From Sabulicella glaciei (GTDB taxonomy: Bacteria > Pseudomonadota > Alphaproteobacteria > Acetobacterales > Acetobacteraceae): DNA of 64,000 nt. Below are positions 41,463 through 52,028 of the stretch, in pieces. The notes under the pieces were generated by a model, which was not told the origin of the DNA, made no database searches, and saw only the letters and a list, made by a program, of their open reading frames with translations. The stretch covers positions 1 through 64,000 of the forward strand of contig NZ_JAPFQI010000014.1 of assembly GCF_026183895.1 (NCBI RefSeq), written 5' to 3'. A program made the translations under genes and the position numbers. Position 1 is the stretch's first letter; each line of letters begins with the position of its first letter.

Positions 41463-41921
41463 ATGGGCGCCGAAGCGCGATTGACCGAACTTGGGCTTTC
41501 CCTGCCGGAACCGGCGGCCCCGGTGGCGAACTACATCCCCTTTACCCGGACGGGGAACATCGTCTTCATCTCCGGCCAGGTGCCGCGCGTGGACGGCAAG
41601 CTGTGGCCCATCGGGCAGCTGGGGAATGGCGTTTCCCTGGAGGACGGCAAGAAGGCCGCCGAGATCTGCATGCTCGCCATCCTGGCCCATGCCAAGGTGG
41701 CGGCGGGAGGCGACCTCGACCGCGTGCGGATCCTGAAGCTGGTCGGCTTCGTGAACTCCGCCCCCAGCTTCGGCGACCAGCCCGCCGTGGTGAACGGCGC
41801 CTCCGACTGCGCCGTGGCAGTGCTGGGCGAGAAGGGGCGCCATGCGCGCTCTGCAGTCGGCGTCGCCGCCCTGCCGGGCAATGTCGCCGTCGAGGTCGAG
41901 GCGATGCTGGAACTGGGCTGA
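41463..41921 (+). CDS. RidA/YjgF-family protein
   Basis: 152-residue member of the reactive-intermediate deaminase family, which hydrolyses enamine/imine intermediates from PLP enzymes. The substrate-binding Arg is retained in HARSAVGVAALPGNV, followed by the VAVEVEAM strand with the catalytic-site Glu. Somewhat longer than classic RidA (about 130). It begins 3 nt after the NrdJ-like stop, so the two are almost certainly co-translated. The archetypal deaminase activity is likely but not certain in this subgroup. Confidence 0.92.
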   Translation: MGAEARLTELGLSLPEPAAPVANYIPFTRTGNIVFISGQVPRVDGKLWPIGQLGNGVSLEDGKKAAEICMLAILAHAKVAAGGDLDRVRILKLVGFVNSAPSFGDQPAVVNGASDCAVAVLGEKGRHARSAVGVAALPGNVAVEVEAMLELG

Positions 41922-41941
41922 AAGCCGCCATATCCCGTGGC

Positions 41942-43084
41942 ATGGATGCCGCGCTGAGCCTGTCCCTGCACCCTTCCATCGCCGAGATCCCGGCGGAGGA
42001 GTGGGATGAATGCCACGACGGCAATCCCTTCGTGTCCCACGCCTTCCTGTCGTGCCTGGAGGAGAGCGGCTCCACCGGGCCGCGCACGGGATGGCTGCCG
42101 CAGCACGTCGCCCTGCGCGACGAAGGCGGCGCCCTGGTTGCCTGCGCGCCCTGCTACGCCAAGGCGCATTCCTACGGCGAATACGTCTTCGACCACGGTT
42201 GGGCCGATGCGTTCGAGCGCGCGGGCGGGCGCTACTACCCCAAGCTTCAGGTTTCCTCTCCCTTTTCGCCGGTGCCGGGACCGCGTCTGCTGCGGCGCGG
42301 CGGCGTGCCGGTGGCCGCATTGGCCGAGGGGATGCGGCAAGCAATGGAGGCGCTCGAATGCTCCTCCGTCCATGTCACCTTCTGCACGGCGGAGGAGGCG
42401 GAGGCGCTGGGCAATTGCGGGTGGCTGCCGCGCCTCGGCACGCAGTTCCACTGGCACAATCGCGGCTATGCGAGCTTCGAGGACTTTTTGGGCGCGCTGT
42501 CCTCGCGCAAGCGCAAGACGCTGCGGCGCGAGCGCCGCGCAGTGGAGGAAAGCGGGCTGACCATCCGCACCCTGCGCGGGCCGGAGATGACGCCGTCCCA
42601 CTGGCGCGCCTTCAACCGCTTCTACCGCAACACGGTGGAGCATCGCTGGGGCGGCGCCTACCTGACGGAGCGCTTCTGGCGCCTCCTGGGCGAGCGCATG
42701 GGCGACAAGGTCGTGATGATGTGGGCGGAGCGCGACGGCACCCCTGTCGCCGGGGCGCTGAACCTGATGGGGCCCGACGCGCTGCATGGCCGCAACTGGG
42801 GCTGCGTCGAGGAGGTTCCCTTCCTCCATTTCGAGCTGTGCTACCTGCGCGCCATCGACTTCGCCATCGAGCACGGCCTGCCGCGCGTGGAGGCGGGCGC
42901 GCAGGGCGAGCACAAGATCCAGCGTGGCTACCTGCCGGTGGAAACGCATTCCGCGCACCTCATCGCCCATCCCGGCCTGCGCCGCGCCGTCGCGCAATTC
43001 CTGGAGGCCGAGCGCCCAGCGATCCGCGAGCGCATGGAAGGCCTTTCCACCCTGTCCCCCTATCGCTGCGAAGGCGAGGCGTGA
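41942..43084 (+). CDS. DUF482 GNAT-superfamily acyltransferase (peptidogalycan-type)
   Basis: 380 residues. The fold is a duplicated N-acyltransferase related to FemAB; typical segments are NPFVSHAFLSCLEESGS, FDHGWADAFERAG, KRKTLRRERRAV and RVEAGAQGEHKIQRGYLPV. The last is the strongest signature of the DUF482 family, sometimes annotated as peptidogalycan biosynthesis protein, though the substrate is unproven. No signal peptide. Start ATG 41942, 20 nt after ridA; the stop overlaps the next gene by GTGA. Confidence 0.87.
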   Translation: MDAALSLSLHPSIAEIPAEEWDECHDGNPFVSHAFLSCLEESGSTGPRTGWLPQHVALRDEGGALVACAPCYAKAHSYGEYVFDHGWADAFERAGGRYYPKLQVSSPFSPVPGPRLLRRGGVPVAALAEGMRQAMEALECSSVHVTFCTAEEAEALGNCGWLPRLGTQFHWHNRGYASFEDFLGALSSRKRKTLRRERRAVEESGLTIRTLRGPEMTPSHWRAFNRFYRNTVEHRWGGAYLTERFWRLLGERMGDKVVMMWAERDGTPVAGALNLMGPDALHGRNWGCVEEVPFLHFELCYLRAIDFAIEHGLPRVEAGAQGEHKIQRGYLPVETHSAHLIAHPGLRRAVAQFLEAERPAIRERMEGLSTLSPYRCEGEA

Positions 43085-43512
43085 GACGGCTCGCGGCGCT
43101 GCTCATGCTGCTGCCCGGCCTTGCCGCCGCGCAGGCGGTGACGCCGCGCCTCGTCCTGGAGATCCCGGGGCGCTGCACGACGCCGCTGCGCCTGGGCGAG
43201 AGCGAGGTGCCCTGCGCCCCGCCCGGCGCCGTGTATTCGGTGCTGGAGGATGGGCGCGCCTTTGTCTTCATCCCCTTCGGCCCGCGCTCCGCCATCAACT
43301 TCGTCGGCACGCGCGACCATCAGGCCAGCGCCGACAGCTACACGCTCACCCTCGACTACGTGCGGGTGGTGACGGAAGGAATGGCGCGCGAATGGCGGGT
43401 GACCGGGGAGTGCCAGGCACGGCTCTCGCCCACCGGTGCCTGGACCGACCTGGGCTGCGCGGCGCGCACGGCGGAAGGGGCGCTCTACGCGGTGCGCTTC
43501 ACGCCGCGGTGA
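43081..43512 (+). CDS. Small exported protein, function unknown
   Basis: 143 residues with a cleavable signal (RRLAALLMLLPGLAAAQ) and a compact beta-rich mature region with four cysteines (GRCTTPL, EVPCAPP, TGECQAR, DLGCAAR), probably two disulfides. I do not recognise a family. GTG 43081 overlaps the acyltransferase stop and its own stop overlaps the exporter start (GTGA each), so it is firmly within the operon. Confidence 0.78.
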   Translation: MRRLAALLMLLPGLAAAQAVTPRLVLEIPGRCTTPLRLGESEVPCAPPGAVYSVLEDGRAFVFIPFGPRSAINFVGTRDHQASADSYTLTLDYVRVVTEGMAREWRVTGECQARLSPTGAWTDLGCAARTAEGALYAVRFTPR

Positions 43513-44384
43513 TCCTTGCCTACGCCCAGCTTGCGGCCTCCATGATCCTGGTGGGAGCCAATGTGGGCGTGGCCAAGCTGCTGGCCGAGCAACTGCCGAT
43601 CGCGATGATCGCCTTCCTGCGCTGCTGCCTCGCCGTGGCTCTGCTGCTGCCGCTGGTGCGATGGCTCGACCCGCCCGTGCCGGTCTCGCGCGAGGTGAAG
43701 CGGAACCTGTTCCTCCAGGCCGTGTTCGGCACGGCGCTCTACAATGCCGGGCTGCTGGCCGGGCTGCGCCTGACCACGGCGCTGGAGGGCGGGCTGGTGC
43801 TGGCGACGCTTCCCGCCGTGGTCGCGCTCGGCTCCTTTCTGTGGCTGCGGGAAAGCCTGGCGCCGCGGCAATGGCTGGCGGCGGCGCTGGCGGGACTTGG
43901 GATGGCGGCCATCACCCTGGCGCGGCTGGGCTTCGGCGGATCGGCCGGCTCGGCCCTGGGCAACCTGCTGGTGTTCTGCGGCGTGGCGGGCGAGGCGATC
44001 TACGTGCTGCTGGCCAAGCGTGTCGCCGGGCGCGTGCCGGTGCTGACCGCCTCGCTCTGGATGCAGTTCTTCTCGGCGGCGGTGCTGCTGCCCTTCGCCC
44101 TGCCGGGGATGGGTGCGGTGTCCGTGCTGCGGGACCCTTGGTTGCTGGGGCTGCTGGTTTTCCACTCCGTCACCGCCTCCGTCTTGTGCCTGCTGCTGTG
44201 GTTCGGCGGGTTGCGGCGCGTACCGGCGGGGGTGGCCGGATCCTTCACCGCCTTTCTGCCGGCAAGCGCGGCGGTGACGGCGGTGATCTTCCTGGGCGAA
44301 AGCTTCGGCCCGATCCATGCGGCGGGCTTCGCGCTGATGATGACGAGCTTGCTGCTGGCGACGTGGCCGCGGCGAAGGGCCTAA
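43509..44384 (+). CDS. EamA/DMT-family transporter
   Basis: 291-residue inner-membrane protein with about ten hydrophobic helices arranged as two EamA repeats (NVGVAKLLAEQLPIAMIAFLR in the first; the second repeat ends ESFGPIHAAGFALMM). Drug/metabolite transporters of this type export amino acids, nucleosides or other small metabolites. GTG start overlaps the upstream stop (GTGA). Last gene of the plus-strand unit that begins with the NrdJ-like gene; stop overlaps that of convergent holA. Confidence 0.9.
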   Translation: MILAYAQLAASMILVGANVGVAKLLAEQLPIAMIAFLRCCLAVALLLPLVRWLDPPVPVSREVKRNLFLQAVFGTALYNAGLLAGLRLTTALEGGLVLATLPAVVALGSFLWLRESLAPRQWLAAALAGLGMAAITLARLGFGGSAGSALGNLLVFCGVAGEAIYVLLAKRVAGRVPVLTASLWMQFFSAAVLLPFALPGMGAVSVLRDPWLLGLLVFHSVTASVLCLLLWFGGLRRVPAGVAGSFTAFLPASAAVTAVIFLGESFGPIHAAGFALMMTSLLLATWPRRRA

Positions 44385-45391
44385 CGCGCGCCCCGCGTGA
44401 TTCCCAGCACCGCCTGGCGTGCCACGGTTTCCGCGGGCAGCGCCGTCGTCTTGCAATGCCGCTCGGCGCGCAGCAGCGCGGCGCCCAGCGCCTCCAGCCG
44501 GGCGGGGTTCCATTTGCGCAGCGCGCGTTCCATGCCCGGCTTGGCTTTCCAGAACACGGGCGGACGCAGCGCGCCGATCGCGTCTCCGGGGCTCGCGCCA
44601 TTCGCCACCGCCAGCGCGGCTTGGTGCAGGCGCTGCACGTGGCGCAAGGCGGCGCGGATGACCTGAATGGGATTCGCGCCCTCCGCCATGGCGCGGGCGA
44701 TGGCGCGGTCCGCCGCCCCGGCCTCGCCCATCGTCGCGGCCAGCAGCGCCTCGTCGAGGTCGAGCAGCGAGCCCTCGCCCAGCACCGCCATCGCGTCCTC
44801 GACAGTGATGCGGGCGCCCGGCTCGGCATGAAGGGCCAGCACCTCCAGGGCGCGGCGCAGCGCCAGCCGATCCTCGCCGGCGCGCTCGGTCAGCCAGTCC
44901 AAGGCCTCCGGCTCCGCCGCCGCGCCCAGTTCGCCGAGGATGCGGCCGATGCTGTTGGCGAGGTCGCGGCCGCGCTCCGCATAGCACTCGATCACCATGC
45001 CGCGCGGATGGTCGGCCACGATCGTGCGGAGCTTGGAGCGCGCGGTGAGCCCGGCGCCCTCCATCACCACCAGGCCGGCCCCCGGCCCGCCGAGTGCCTG
45101 GCGCGCCGCCTCGGCCCAGGCATCGCGGGCGTCGCGCACCCGCACGGCGACGCGCCCGCCCATCAGCGGCATGGCGGCGGCGGTGGCTGCCAGCGCGCCC
45201 GCGTCGCGCATCTCCTCCTTGCCCGCCTCGGCGCGGCAGAGCGGATCGTCGCCCGCCACGGCGCGCACCAGCGTGGCGGCGCGCTCGGCGATCAGCCCCT
45301 CGTCGTCGCCGACAAGGAGGACGAGGCGGCAATCCTCGGGCGGGGACTGGAGAAACGCGGCGAGGCGCCTTGGGTCAAGCTTCCCGGCCAT
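44381..45391 (-). CDS. holA: DNA polymerase III subunit delta
   Basis: 336-residue clamp-loader subunit that opens the beta sliding clamp. Clear HolA features: the N-terminal AAA+-like region VLLVGDDEGLIAERAATLV lacking a functional Walker A, and the C-terminal clamp-loader domain with LLDLDEALLAATMGEAGAADRAI and NPIQVIRAALRHVQRL. It overlaps lptE by one base (TGATG), the leuS-lptE-holA order common in alphaproteobacteria. Confidence 0.94.
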   Translation of the reverse strand: MAGKLDPRRLAAFLQSPPEDCRLVLLVGDDEGLIAERAATLVRAVAGDDPLCRAEAGKEEMRDAGALAATAAAMPLMGGRVAVRVRDARDAWAEAARQALGGPGAGLVVMEGAGLTARSKLRTIVADHPRGMVIECYAERGRDLANSIGRILGELGAAAEPEALDWLTERAGEDRLALRRALEVLALHAEPGARITVEDAMAVLGEGSLLDLDEALLAATMGEAGAADRAIARAMAEGANPIQVIRAALRHVQRLHQAALAVANGASPGDAIGALRPPVFWKAKPGMERALRKWNPARLEALGAALLRAERHCKTTALPAETVARQAVLGITRGAR

Positions 45392-45930
45392 CAGCCGGGC
45401 GTGGCCTGCCGGCGACGCAGCGACAGGGCGACGGCCTCGACCACGCGGTCGCCCAACTCCTCCACCAGGCGCCGGTCCATCGCCTCGCGCGAGGCCTCGG
45501 CGGCGAAGAACTGGAGGTCGGGGATGTTGAAGGCGTCCAGCGTCCGCTCGCGCCCCTGGTCCACCAGGGTGGGCGGGATCGCGTCGGTGGTGAGGGACCA
45601 GTTGGCCGTCATCACGGTGCGGACGCGCGTGGCGGTGCCATCCTGGCGGAAGCCCAGCGGCTCCACCTCGCTCGTCGTCGCGACGTAGAGGATGTAGCGG
45701 CTGGGCGTGCCGGGCCGGCTGCCTTCCAGCCGGCGCTGCAGGTAGCGGCGCATCACCTGCCCGAAGCGCTCGGGCATGAGGGCGACGCGCACCGTCGCCA
45801 GCTCCGCTGCGAGGCCCGGGTCGGTGGCGGGCGCCCGCCGTTCCCCGTCCGGTCCGTAGAGCGGGCGGAAGCCGCAGCCGGCCAGCAGCCCGGCCCCGCC
45901 CAGCGCCAGCAGGGCGCGCCTATGCGACAA
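45391..45930 (-). CDS. lptE: LPS-assembly lipoprotein LptE
   Basis: 179-residue outer-membrane lipoprotein that plugs the LptD barrel. The signal ends in a lipobox [12 protein letters not shown], the FRPLYG after the Cys being typical of LptE. The remainder contains the alternating [17 protein letters not shown] strands. Its ATG overlaps the 3' end of leuS by 11 nt and its stop overlaps the holA start. Confidence 0.93.
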   Translation of the reverse strand: MSHRRALLALGGAGLLAGCGFRPLYGPDGERRAPATDPGLAAELATVRVALMPERFGQVMRRYLQRRLEGSRPGTPSRYILYVATTSEVEPLGFRQDGTATRVRTVMTANWSLTTDAIPPTLVDQGRERTLDAFNIPDLQFFAAEASREAMDRRLVEELGDRVVEAVALSLRRRQATPG

Positions 45931-48490
45931 GGTTCACCACCCTTCCCTTGACGTGGATGCGCTTGCGGATGGGCTTGCCGTCCAGCGCGCGCTGGACGTT
46001 CTCCTCCGCCTCGGCGCGGGCGAAGACCTCCTCGTCCGTCGCTTCCACGGGCACCTCGATGGTCGCGCGCAGCTTGCCGAGCACCTGCACCGCCAGCGTC
46101 ACCGTTTCCGCCTTGAGCAGCGCCGGATCGGCCTCGGGCCAGGGCATCCGGGCGACGAGGCCGGCGCCGGGGCGCAGCCGTGCCATCACCTCCTCCGCGA
46201 GGTGGGGCATGGCGGGCGCGGCGAGGCGCAGCAGCATCTCCAGCGCCTCCTCCCGCGCGGCCAGCGGTGCGCCCGGCGCCTCGGCGATGGCGTTGGCCAG
46301 TTCGTGCAGCCGCGCGACGGCGACGTTGAAGGCGAAGCCCTCCCACGCTTCCGTCACGGCGGCGATGGCGCGGTGCGTCGCCACCCGCAGCTTGCGTCCC
46401 GCCGCCTCGTCCGGCTTGTCAGCCTCGGCGAGGTTCTGGGCGAGGCGCCAGACGCGCTGGGTGAAGCGGAAGGCGCCCTGCACGCCGCTCTCGCTCCATT
46501 CCATGTCGCGCTCGGGCGGATTGTCCGAGAGGATGAACCAGCGCGCCGTGTCGGCGCCGTAGCGCGCGATGATCGCGCCCGGGTCCACCGTGTTGCGCTT
46601 GCTCTTGCTCATCGCCTCGACGCGGCCGACCGTCACCGGCTCGTTCGTGCCCTTGACGATGGCGGTGCCGTCGGCGCGCTTCTCGATTTCCTCTGGGTAG
46701 AGCCAGCGCCCGTCCGCGCCCTTGTAGCTTTCGTGCTGCACCATGCCCTGGGTGAAAAGCCCGGCGAAGGGCTCGTCCAGGGTGACGTGGCCGGCGGCCT
46801 TCATCGCGCGGGTGAAGAAGCGGCTGTAGAGCAAGTGCAGGATCGCGTGCTCGATGCCGCCGATGTACTGGTCGACCGGCAACCAGGCATCCACCGCCGC
46901 CCTGGTCACCGGCTGCTCCGCACGCGGCGAGCAGAAGCGCGCGAAGTACCAGGACGAGTCGACGAAGGTGTCGAAGGTGTCCGTCTCGCGCCGGGCCGGC
47001 TTGCCGCAGGATGGGCAGCCGACGTGCTTCCAGCTGGGATGATGGTCCAGCGGGTTGCCAGGCTTCGTGAAATCCACGTCCTCCGGCAGGCGCACCGGAA
47101 GCTGGTCGGGCGGCACCGGCACCACGCCGCACTCGTCGCAATGGATGACGGGGATGGGGCAGCCCCAGTAGCGCTGGCGGCTCACGCCCCAGTCGCGCAG
47201 GCGCCAGTTCACCACGCCCTCGCCGGCGCGGAGGCGCTCCAGCTCCTCGATGGCGCGGCGCTTGGCGGCGGGGACGTCCATGCCATCCATGAAGCGGCTG
47301 TTCACGATGACGCCGTCGCCGGTGAAGGCGGTGTCGCCCACGTGGAAGCCGGCGGCCTCCTCGCCCTTGGGCATCACCACGACAGGCACGGGCAGGCCGT
47401 ATTTCCGCGCGAAGTCGAGGTCGCGCTGGTCGCCGCAGGGACAGCCGAAGATCGCGCCCGTGCCATATTCCATCAAGACGAAGTTGGCGATCCAGACCGG
47501 GTATTCCTCCCCGGTGAAGGGGTGCTTCACGCGGAAGCCGGTGTCGAAGCCCCGCTTCTCCGCCTGCTCGATCACCGCCTCGCTCGTGCCCAGTGCGCGG
47601 CACTCGGCGATGAACTCGGCGGCCCTGGGGTCACGCGCGGCGGCGGCCGCGGCGAGCGGATGCTCGGCGGCGACGGCCAGGAAGGACATGCCGAACAGCG
47701 TGTCGGGGCGGGTGGTGAAGACCTCCACCTCGGCCACGCCATCCACGGGTTCGGCCATGGGAAAGCGCACCCGCGCGCCCTCGGAACGGCCGATCCAGTT
47801 GGCCTGCATCAGCTTCACCCGCTCGGGCCAGCGGTCGAGGCCGCCCAGCGCGTCCAGCAGCTCGGGCGCGAACTTGGTGATGGACAGGAACCACTGGCTC
47901 AGCAGCTTCTTCTCGACCGGCGCGCCGGAGCGCCAGCCGCGACCGTCGATCACCTGCTCGTTCGCCAGCACCGTGCCGTCCACCGGATCCCAGTTGACCA
48001 AGGATTCCTTGCGCTCGACGAGGCCGGCGCGCAGGAAGTCCAGGAAAAGGCGCTGCTGCTGGCCGTAATACTCGGGGTCGCAGGTGGCGAATTCGCGGTC
48101 CCACTCGATGGACAGGCCCATGCGCTTCAGCTCGTCGCGCATGTTGGCGATGTTGTTGTAGGTCCACTGGCCCGGATGGATGCCGCGCTCCCGCGCCGCG
48201 TTCTCCGCGGGCAGGCCGAAGGCGTCCCAGCCCATCGGGTGCATCACCAGGTGGCCGCGGGCGCGCTTGTAGCGCGCGACCACGTCGCCCAGCGTGTAGT
48301 TCCGGACATGCCCCATGTGGATCTTGCCCGAGGGGTAGGGGAACATCTCCAGCACGTAGTACTTGCGCGCATCGGCCGGCGGCACGTCGGGGACGGAGAA
48401 GCAGCGCGACTCCTCCCAGGCCGCCTGCCAGCGGGGTTCGGCGGCGGCGAAGTCGTATTGGGCGGACGCGCCCTCGGGCATGTCGTTCAT
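45920..48490 (-). CDS. leuS: Leucyl-tRNA synthetase
   Basis: 856-residue class I aminoacyl-tRNA synthetase. HIGH motif in [15 protein letters not shown] near residue 52 and KMSKS motif as AMSKSKRN near 630; the CP1 editing domain includes the [12 protein letters not shown] segment. Bacterial-type length. It sits 41 nt after the moeA stop on the same strand and begins the leuS-lptE-holA set. Confidence 0.97.
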   Translation of the reverse strand: MNDMPEGASAQYDFAAAEPRWQAAWEESRCFSVPDVPPADARKYYVLEMFPYPSGKIHMGHVRNYTLGDVVARYKRARGHLVMHPMGWDAFGLPAENAARERGIHPGQWTYNNIANMRDELKRMGLSIEWDREFATCDPEYYGQQQRLFLDFLRAGLVERKESLVNWDPVDGTVLANEQVIDGRGWRSGAPVEKKLLSQWFLSITKFAPELLDALGGLDRWPERVKLMQANWIGRSEGARVRFPMAEPVDGVAEVEVFTTRPDTLFGMSFLAVAAEHPLAAAAAARDPRAAEFIAECRALGTSEAVIEQAEKRGFDTGFRVKHPFTGEEYPVWIANFVLMEYGTGAIFGCPCGDQRDLDFARKYGLPVPVVVMPKGEEAAGFHVGDTAFTGDGVIVNSRFMDGMDVPAAKRRAIEELERLRAGEGVVNWRLRDWGVSRQRYWGCPIPVIHCDECGVVPVPPDQLPVRLPEDVDFTKPGNPLDHHPSWKHVGCPSCGKPARRETDTFDTFVDSSWYFARFCSPRAEQPVTRAAVDAWLPVDQYIGGIEHAILHLLYSRFFTRAMKAAGHVTLDEPFAGLFTQGMVQHESYKGADGRWLYPEEIEKRADGTAIVKGTNEPVTVGRVEAMSKSKRNTVDPGAIIARYGADTARWFILSDNPPERDMEWSESGVQGAFRFTQRVWRLAQNLAEADKPDEAAGRKLRVATHRAIAAVTEAWEGFAFNVAVARLHELANAIAEAPGAPLAAREEALEMLLRLAAPAMPHLAEEVMARLRPGAGLVARMPWPEADPALLKAETVTLAVQVLGKLRATIEVPVEATDEEVFARAEAEENVQRALDGKPIRKRIHVKGRVVNLVA

Positions 48491-48531
48491 GGCCGCCCGG
48501 AATACCCTTCCGCGCGCCGGGGGGGAAGGCG

Positions 48532-49734
48532 TCAGACGCCCAGCCCGGCGAGGTCCACCACTTCCACCATCGCCCCCGCCTCCAGCGCCGGAGCGAAGGG
48601 GGCGCGCAGGATCAGCGCGTCGCTCTCCGCCAGGGTGCGGAGCATGGAGCTGTCCTGCACCGGGGCCGGGGTCACGCGCAGCTCGCCCACGTCGCGGTGC
48701 AAGGTCGCCCGCAGGTGGTCGGCGCGGCGGTCATTCTCCGGCAGGGCGGTGGTGCAGCGGGCGCTGACCACGGGCAGGCCGGGCGCGGAGGCGCCGGACA
48801 GCCTCGCCAGGGCGGGGAGCAGGAACACCACGGCGCAGACCAGGGTGGAGACGGGATTGCCCGGGAAGCCGAGGACCGGCAGGCCGCGCCAGTCGCCGAA
48901 GATCAGCGGCTTGCCCGGCCGCATGGCGATCTTCCAGAAATCCAGCTTGAAGCCCTGGCGCCCCAGCGCCGCGGCCGTCTGGTCGTGATCGCCCACGCTG
49001 GCCCCGCCTGTGGTCAGCAGGAGGTCGCAGCCGCGGGCGCCCTGCGCCACCGCCAGGATCGCCGCCGGGTCGTCCGGGGCGACGGGCAGCACCAGCGCCT
49101 CCGCCCCGTTCGCCTCGAGCAGCGCCGCCAGCATGAAGGAATTGGAGGACACGATGCCCCCCGGCGGCACCGGGTCGCCCGGCAACGCGATCTCGTCCCC
49201 CGTGGCGAGGATGGCGACGCGCGGGCGGCGATGCACCGACAGCCAGGCATGACCGCAGGCCGCCGCCAGCCCCACGTCGCGGGCGGAAAGCCGCCGTCCG
49301 GCTTCCAGCAGCGCCTGGCCCTCGGCGAAGTCGAGCCCTTCGCGCCGGATCCAGCGCCCGGGGCGCGGCGCCTCGTTCACCGTGATGCGGTCGCCTTCGC
49401 GCGTCGCGTCCTCCTGGAGAAGGATGGCATCGGCCTCTTCCGGCACGAAGGCGCCGGTCGAGATGCGAACCGCCTCGCCCGCGCCGAAGGACCCGGCAAA
49501 GGGGTGCCCGGCGGCGCTTTCCCCCGCCACGCGCAGCACGGCGCCGAGCGTCGCCTCGCCCGCGCGCAGCGCGTAGCCATCCATGGCGGAAACATCGGCG
49601 GGGGGCTGGGTGCGGCGGGCGTGCAGCGGCGCCTGGAGGACGCGCGCCCTGCCCTGGCCCACCGGGATCGTTTCCGGCCCCGTGGGGGCGAAGCCCGCGA
49701 GGATGCGGCGCCGCGCCTCCTCGACCGGGATCAT
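48532..49734 (-). CDS. moeA: Molybdopterin molybdenumtransferase MoeA
   Basis: 400-residue enzyme that inserts molybdate into adenylated molybdopterin. Recognisable are the N-terminal SAMDGYALR, the MoCF domain motif [13 protein letters not shown], and GLPGNPVST-like GFPGNPVS. The ATG overlaps the moaC stop (ATGA). The trpC-moaC-moeA order is conserved in many alphaproteobacteria. Expected soluble, cytoplasmic. Confidence 0.95.
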   Translation of the reverse strand: MIPVEEARRRILAGFAPTGPETIPVGQGRARVLQAPLHARRTQPPADVSAMDGYALRAGEATLGAVLRVAGESAAGHPFAGSFGAGEAVRISTGAFVPEEADAILLQEDATREGDRITVNEAPRPGRWIRREGLDFAEGQALLEAGRRLSARDVGLAAACGHAWLSVHRRPRVAILATGDEIALPGDPVPPGGIVSSNSFMLAALLEANGAEALVLPVAPDDPAAILAVAQGARGCDLLLTTGGASVGDHDQTAAALGRQGFKLDFWKIAMRPGKPLIFGDWRGLPVLGFPGNPVSTLVCAVVFLLPALARLSGASAPGLPVVSARCTTALPENDRRADHLRATLHRDVGELRVTPAPVQDSSMLRTLAESDALILRAPFAPALEAGAMVEVVDLAGLGV

Positions 49735-50204
49735 GCGGCGCTCCAGCGCCCCGAGCGCCCGCCTTCCTTTTCCAGCAGGCGCAGCCCCTCGATCCGCATC
49801 GAGCGGTCCACCGCCTTGCACATGTCGTAGACGGTGAGCGCGGCGACGGAGGCGGCGGTCAGCGCCTCCATCTCCACCCCCGTCCGACCGGTGCAGGCCA
49901 CCGTCGCCTCGATGCGGATGGAAGCATCGCCCTCGGGCGTGAGGTCGAGCGTCACCTTGTCCAGCGCCAGCGGATGGCAAAGCGGGATGAGGTCAGCGGT
50001 GCGCTTGGCCCCCATGATGCCGGCCAGCCGCGCGACGCCCAGCACGTCGCCCTTCTTCGCGCCGCCGGAGCGGATCAGCGCGAGGGTCTCGGGCTGCATC
50101 ACCACGCGGGCCTCGGCCACGGCGCGGCGCTGGGTGATGTCCTTGCCGCCCACATCCACCATGACGGCGCGGCCCTCGCCGTCGAAATGGGTGAGGCCGC
50201 TCAT
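49731..50204 (-). CDS. moaC: Cyclic pyranopterin monophosphate synthase MoaC
   Basis: 157-residue enzyme of molybdenum cofactor biosynthesis, forming cPMP with MoaA. Conserved LIPLCHPL, the [26 protein letters not shown] active-site region (lysine near the end) and the N-terminal THFD segment are all present. Overlaps trpC by 4 nt upstream and moeA by 4 nt downstream. No moaA in the window. Confidence 0.96.
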   Translation of the reverse strand: MSGLTHFDGEGRAVMVDVGGKDITQRRAVAEARVVMQPETLALIRSGGAKKGDVLGVARLAGIMGAKRTADLIPLCHPLALDKVTLDLTPEGDASIRIEATVACTGRTGVEMEALTAASVAALTVYDMCKAVDRSMRIEGLRLLEKEGGRSGRWSAA

Positions 50205-51007
50205 GCCGCCAGCAGGGCGGTGGTGGCGGCGCCGAGGTCGGGCTGGCGCAGCAGGTGCTCGCCGACCAGGATGCAGAAGGCGCCGGCCTTGGCCATCCGA
50301 TGGACGTCGGCGGCGGTGCGGATGCCGCTTTCCGCCACCGGAATGCGGTCGGCCGGGATGCGCGGCACCAGCGTCTCGGAGGTGGCGAGGTCGGTGGTCA
50401 GCGTCTTCAGGTTGCGGTTGTTCACGCCGATCAGCCGCGTCTGCAGGCCGAGCGCCCGCTCCATCTCCCGCTCGTCATGGACCTCGGCCAGCACGGCCAT
50501 GTCGAGGGAGCGGGCGATCTCCTCCAGCTCCACCGCCTGCTCGTCGCTCAGCGCCGCCATGATGAGCAGCACGGCGTCGGCGCCCATGGCGCGGGATTCG
50601 AAGACCTGCCACGGGTGGACCAGGAAGTCCTTGCGCAGCGCCGGCAGGGCGCAGGCGGCGCGGGCGGCCTTGAGGTCGTCCGGATGGCCACCGAACCACT
50701 TCTCGTCGGTCAGGACGGACAGGCAGGTGGCGCCCGCCGCCTCGTAGATGCGCGCCAGCTGCGCCGGGTCGAAGCCCGGGCGGATCTCGCCGCCGGAGGG
50801 GGAGCGGCGCTTCATCTCGGCGATCAGCCCGGTGCGGCCCTGCGCGACCGTGGTGCAGAGCGCGCCCTGGAAGTCGCGCGGCGGCTCGGCCGCCTTGGCC
50901 AGCCGCTCCATCTCGGCGAGGGAGGTGGCGCGCAGCCCCTCCCGCACCTCGATGTGCTTGGCGCCGATGATGGTCGCGAGGGCGTCCGGGACGGTGGTGT
51001 CAGGCAT
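50201..51007 (-). CDS. trpC: Indole-3-glycerol phosphate synthase
   Basis: 268-residue (beta/alpha)8 enzyme that closes the indole ring in tryptophan biosynthesis. Catalytic and phosphate-binding motifs: [53 protein letters not shown] and the ESGI segment. ATG 51007 overlaps the end of trpD by 8 nt. No fused PRAI domain, so trpF is elsewhere. Confidence 0.96.
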   Translation of the reverse strand: MPDTTVPDALATIIGAKHIEVREGLRATSLAEMERLAKAAEPPRDFQGALCTTVAQGRTGLIAEMKRRSPSGGEIRPGFDPAQLARIYEAAGATCLSVLTDEKWFGGHPDDLKAARAACALPALRKDFLVHPWQVFESRAMGADAVLLIMAALSDEQAVELEEIARSLDMAVLAEVHDEREMERALGLQTRLIGVNNRNLKTLTTDLATSETLVPRIPADRIPVAESGIRTAADVHRMAKAGAFCILVGEHLLRQPDLGAATTALLAA

Positions 51008-52028
51008 GCTCGGGTTCTTGGATGTGGGTGGCGCGGCGGAGCTTCTCCAGCGCCTCGCGCGCGCGGCCGGTGTCGATGCTCTCCGCCGCCAACGCCGCAC
51101 CCTCGCGAAGGGTGGCACAGCGACCGGCGACAAGGAGCGCAGCGCCGGCGTTGAGGCGGACCACGTCGCGATAGGGGCCGGGGGCGCCCTCCAGCAGGGC
51201 GAGCAGGGCGGCCGCGTTCTCCGCCGGGTCGCCGCCGCGGACCGCCTCGGGCGGAGCCGGGGTGAGGCCCGCCTCCTCCGGCGAGACGGTGAAGTGGCGC
51301 AGCGCGCCGTCGCGCAGCTCCACCACCTCGGAAGGGCCGGACAGGGCGAGCTCGTCGAGGCCCTGGCCGTGCACCAGCCAGGCGCGCTCCGTGCCCAGCC
51401 GCGCCAGGGTCTCGGCCATGGGGCGGAGCCAGCGCGAATGGAAGGCACCGGTCAGCTGCCGCGTCACGCGGGCCGGGTTCGCCAGCGGGCCGAGCAGGTT
51501 GAAGATGGTGCGGGTGCCCAGCTCCACCCGGGCGCCGCCGGCGTGGCGCAGCGCAGCGTGGTGGCGCGGCGCCATCAGGAAGGCCAGCCCCGCCTTGGCG
51601 ATGACCTCCGGCAGGCGGTCCATCGGCACGTCCAGGTTGACGCCCAGCGCCGACAGCGCGTCCGCCGCGCCCGACTTGGAGGAAAGCGCCCGGTTGCCGT
51701 GCTTGGCAACCGGAACCCCGCACCCGGCCACCACGAGCGCGGCGGCGGTGGAGATGTTCAGGCTACCCGAGGAGTCGCCCCCCGTGCCGACGATGTCGAT
51801 GGCACCGTCCGGCGCCTCGACCGCCGTCATGCGGGCGCGCATGGCGCGGACGGCGCCGGTCATCTCCGCCACCGTCTCGCCGCGCACGCGCATGGCCATC
51901 AGCAGCCCGGCGATCTGCGCCGGGGTCGCCTCGCCCGCCATGATGACGGCGAAGGCAGCCTCGGCCTCCGTCTCCGCCAGGGTCTCCCCATCGGCGAGGC
52001 GGGCGAGGACGGGCTTCAGCCCGATCAT
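51000..52028 (-). CDS. trpD: Anthranilate phosphoribosyltransferase
   Basis: 342-residue transferase of tryptophan biosynthesis. Motifs [29 protein letters not shown], and the [16 protein letters not shown] region (substrate tunnel) are intact. ATG overlaps the trpG stop (ATGA), so the glutamine amidotransferase and transferase are separate proteins here rather than fused. Confidence 0.96.
   Translation of the reverse strand: MIGLKPVLARLADGETLAETEAEAAFAVIMAGEATPAQIAGLLMAMRVRGETVAEMTGAVRAMRARMTAVEAPDGAIDIVGTGGDSSGSLNISTAAALVVAGCGVPVAKHGNRALSSKSGAADALSALGVNLDVPMDRLPEVIAKAGLAFLMAPRHHAALRHAGGARVELGTRTIFNLLGPLANPARVTRQLTGAFHSRWLRPMAETLARLGTERAWLVHGQGLDELALSGPSEVVELRDGALRHFTVSPEEAGLTPAPPEAVRGGDPAENAAALLALLEGAPGPYRDVVRLNAGAALLVAGRCATLREGAALAAESIDTGRAREALEKLRRATHIQEPEHA

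Noticed and set aside
45953-48988. 1011-codon open frame on the plus strand
   Set aside because: It is antisense to leuS and is low-complexity (Arg/Ala/Gly/His-rich) with no family motif; long antisense frames arise from high GC at third positions.
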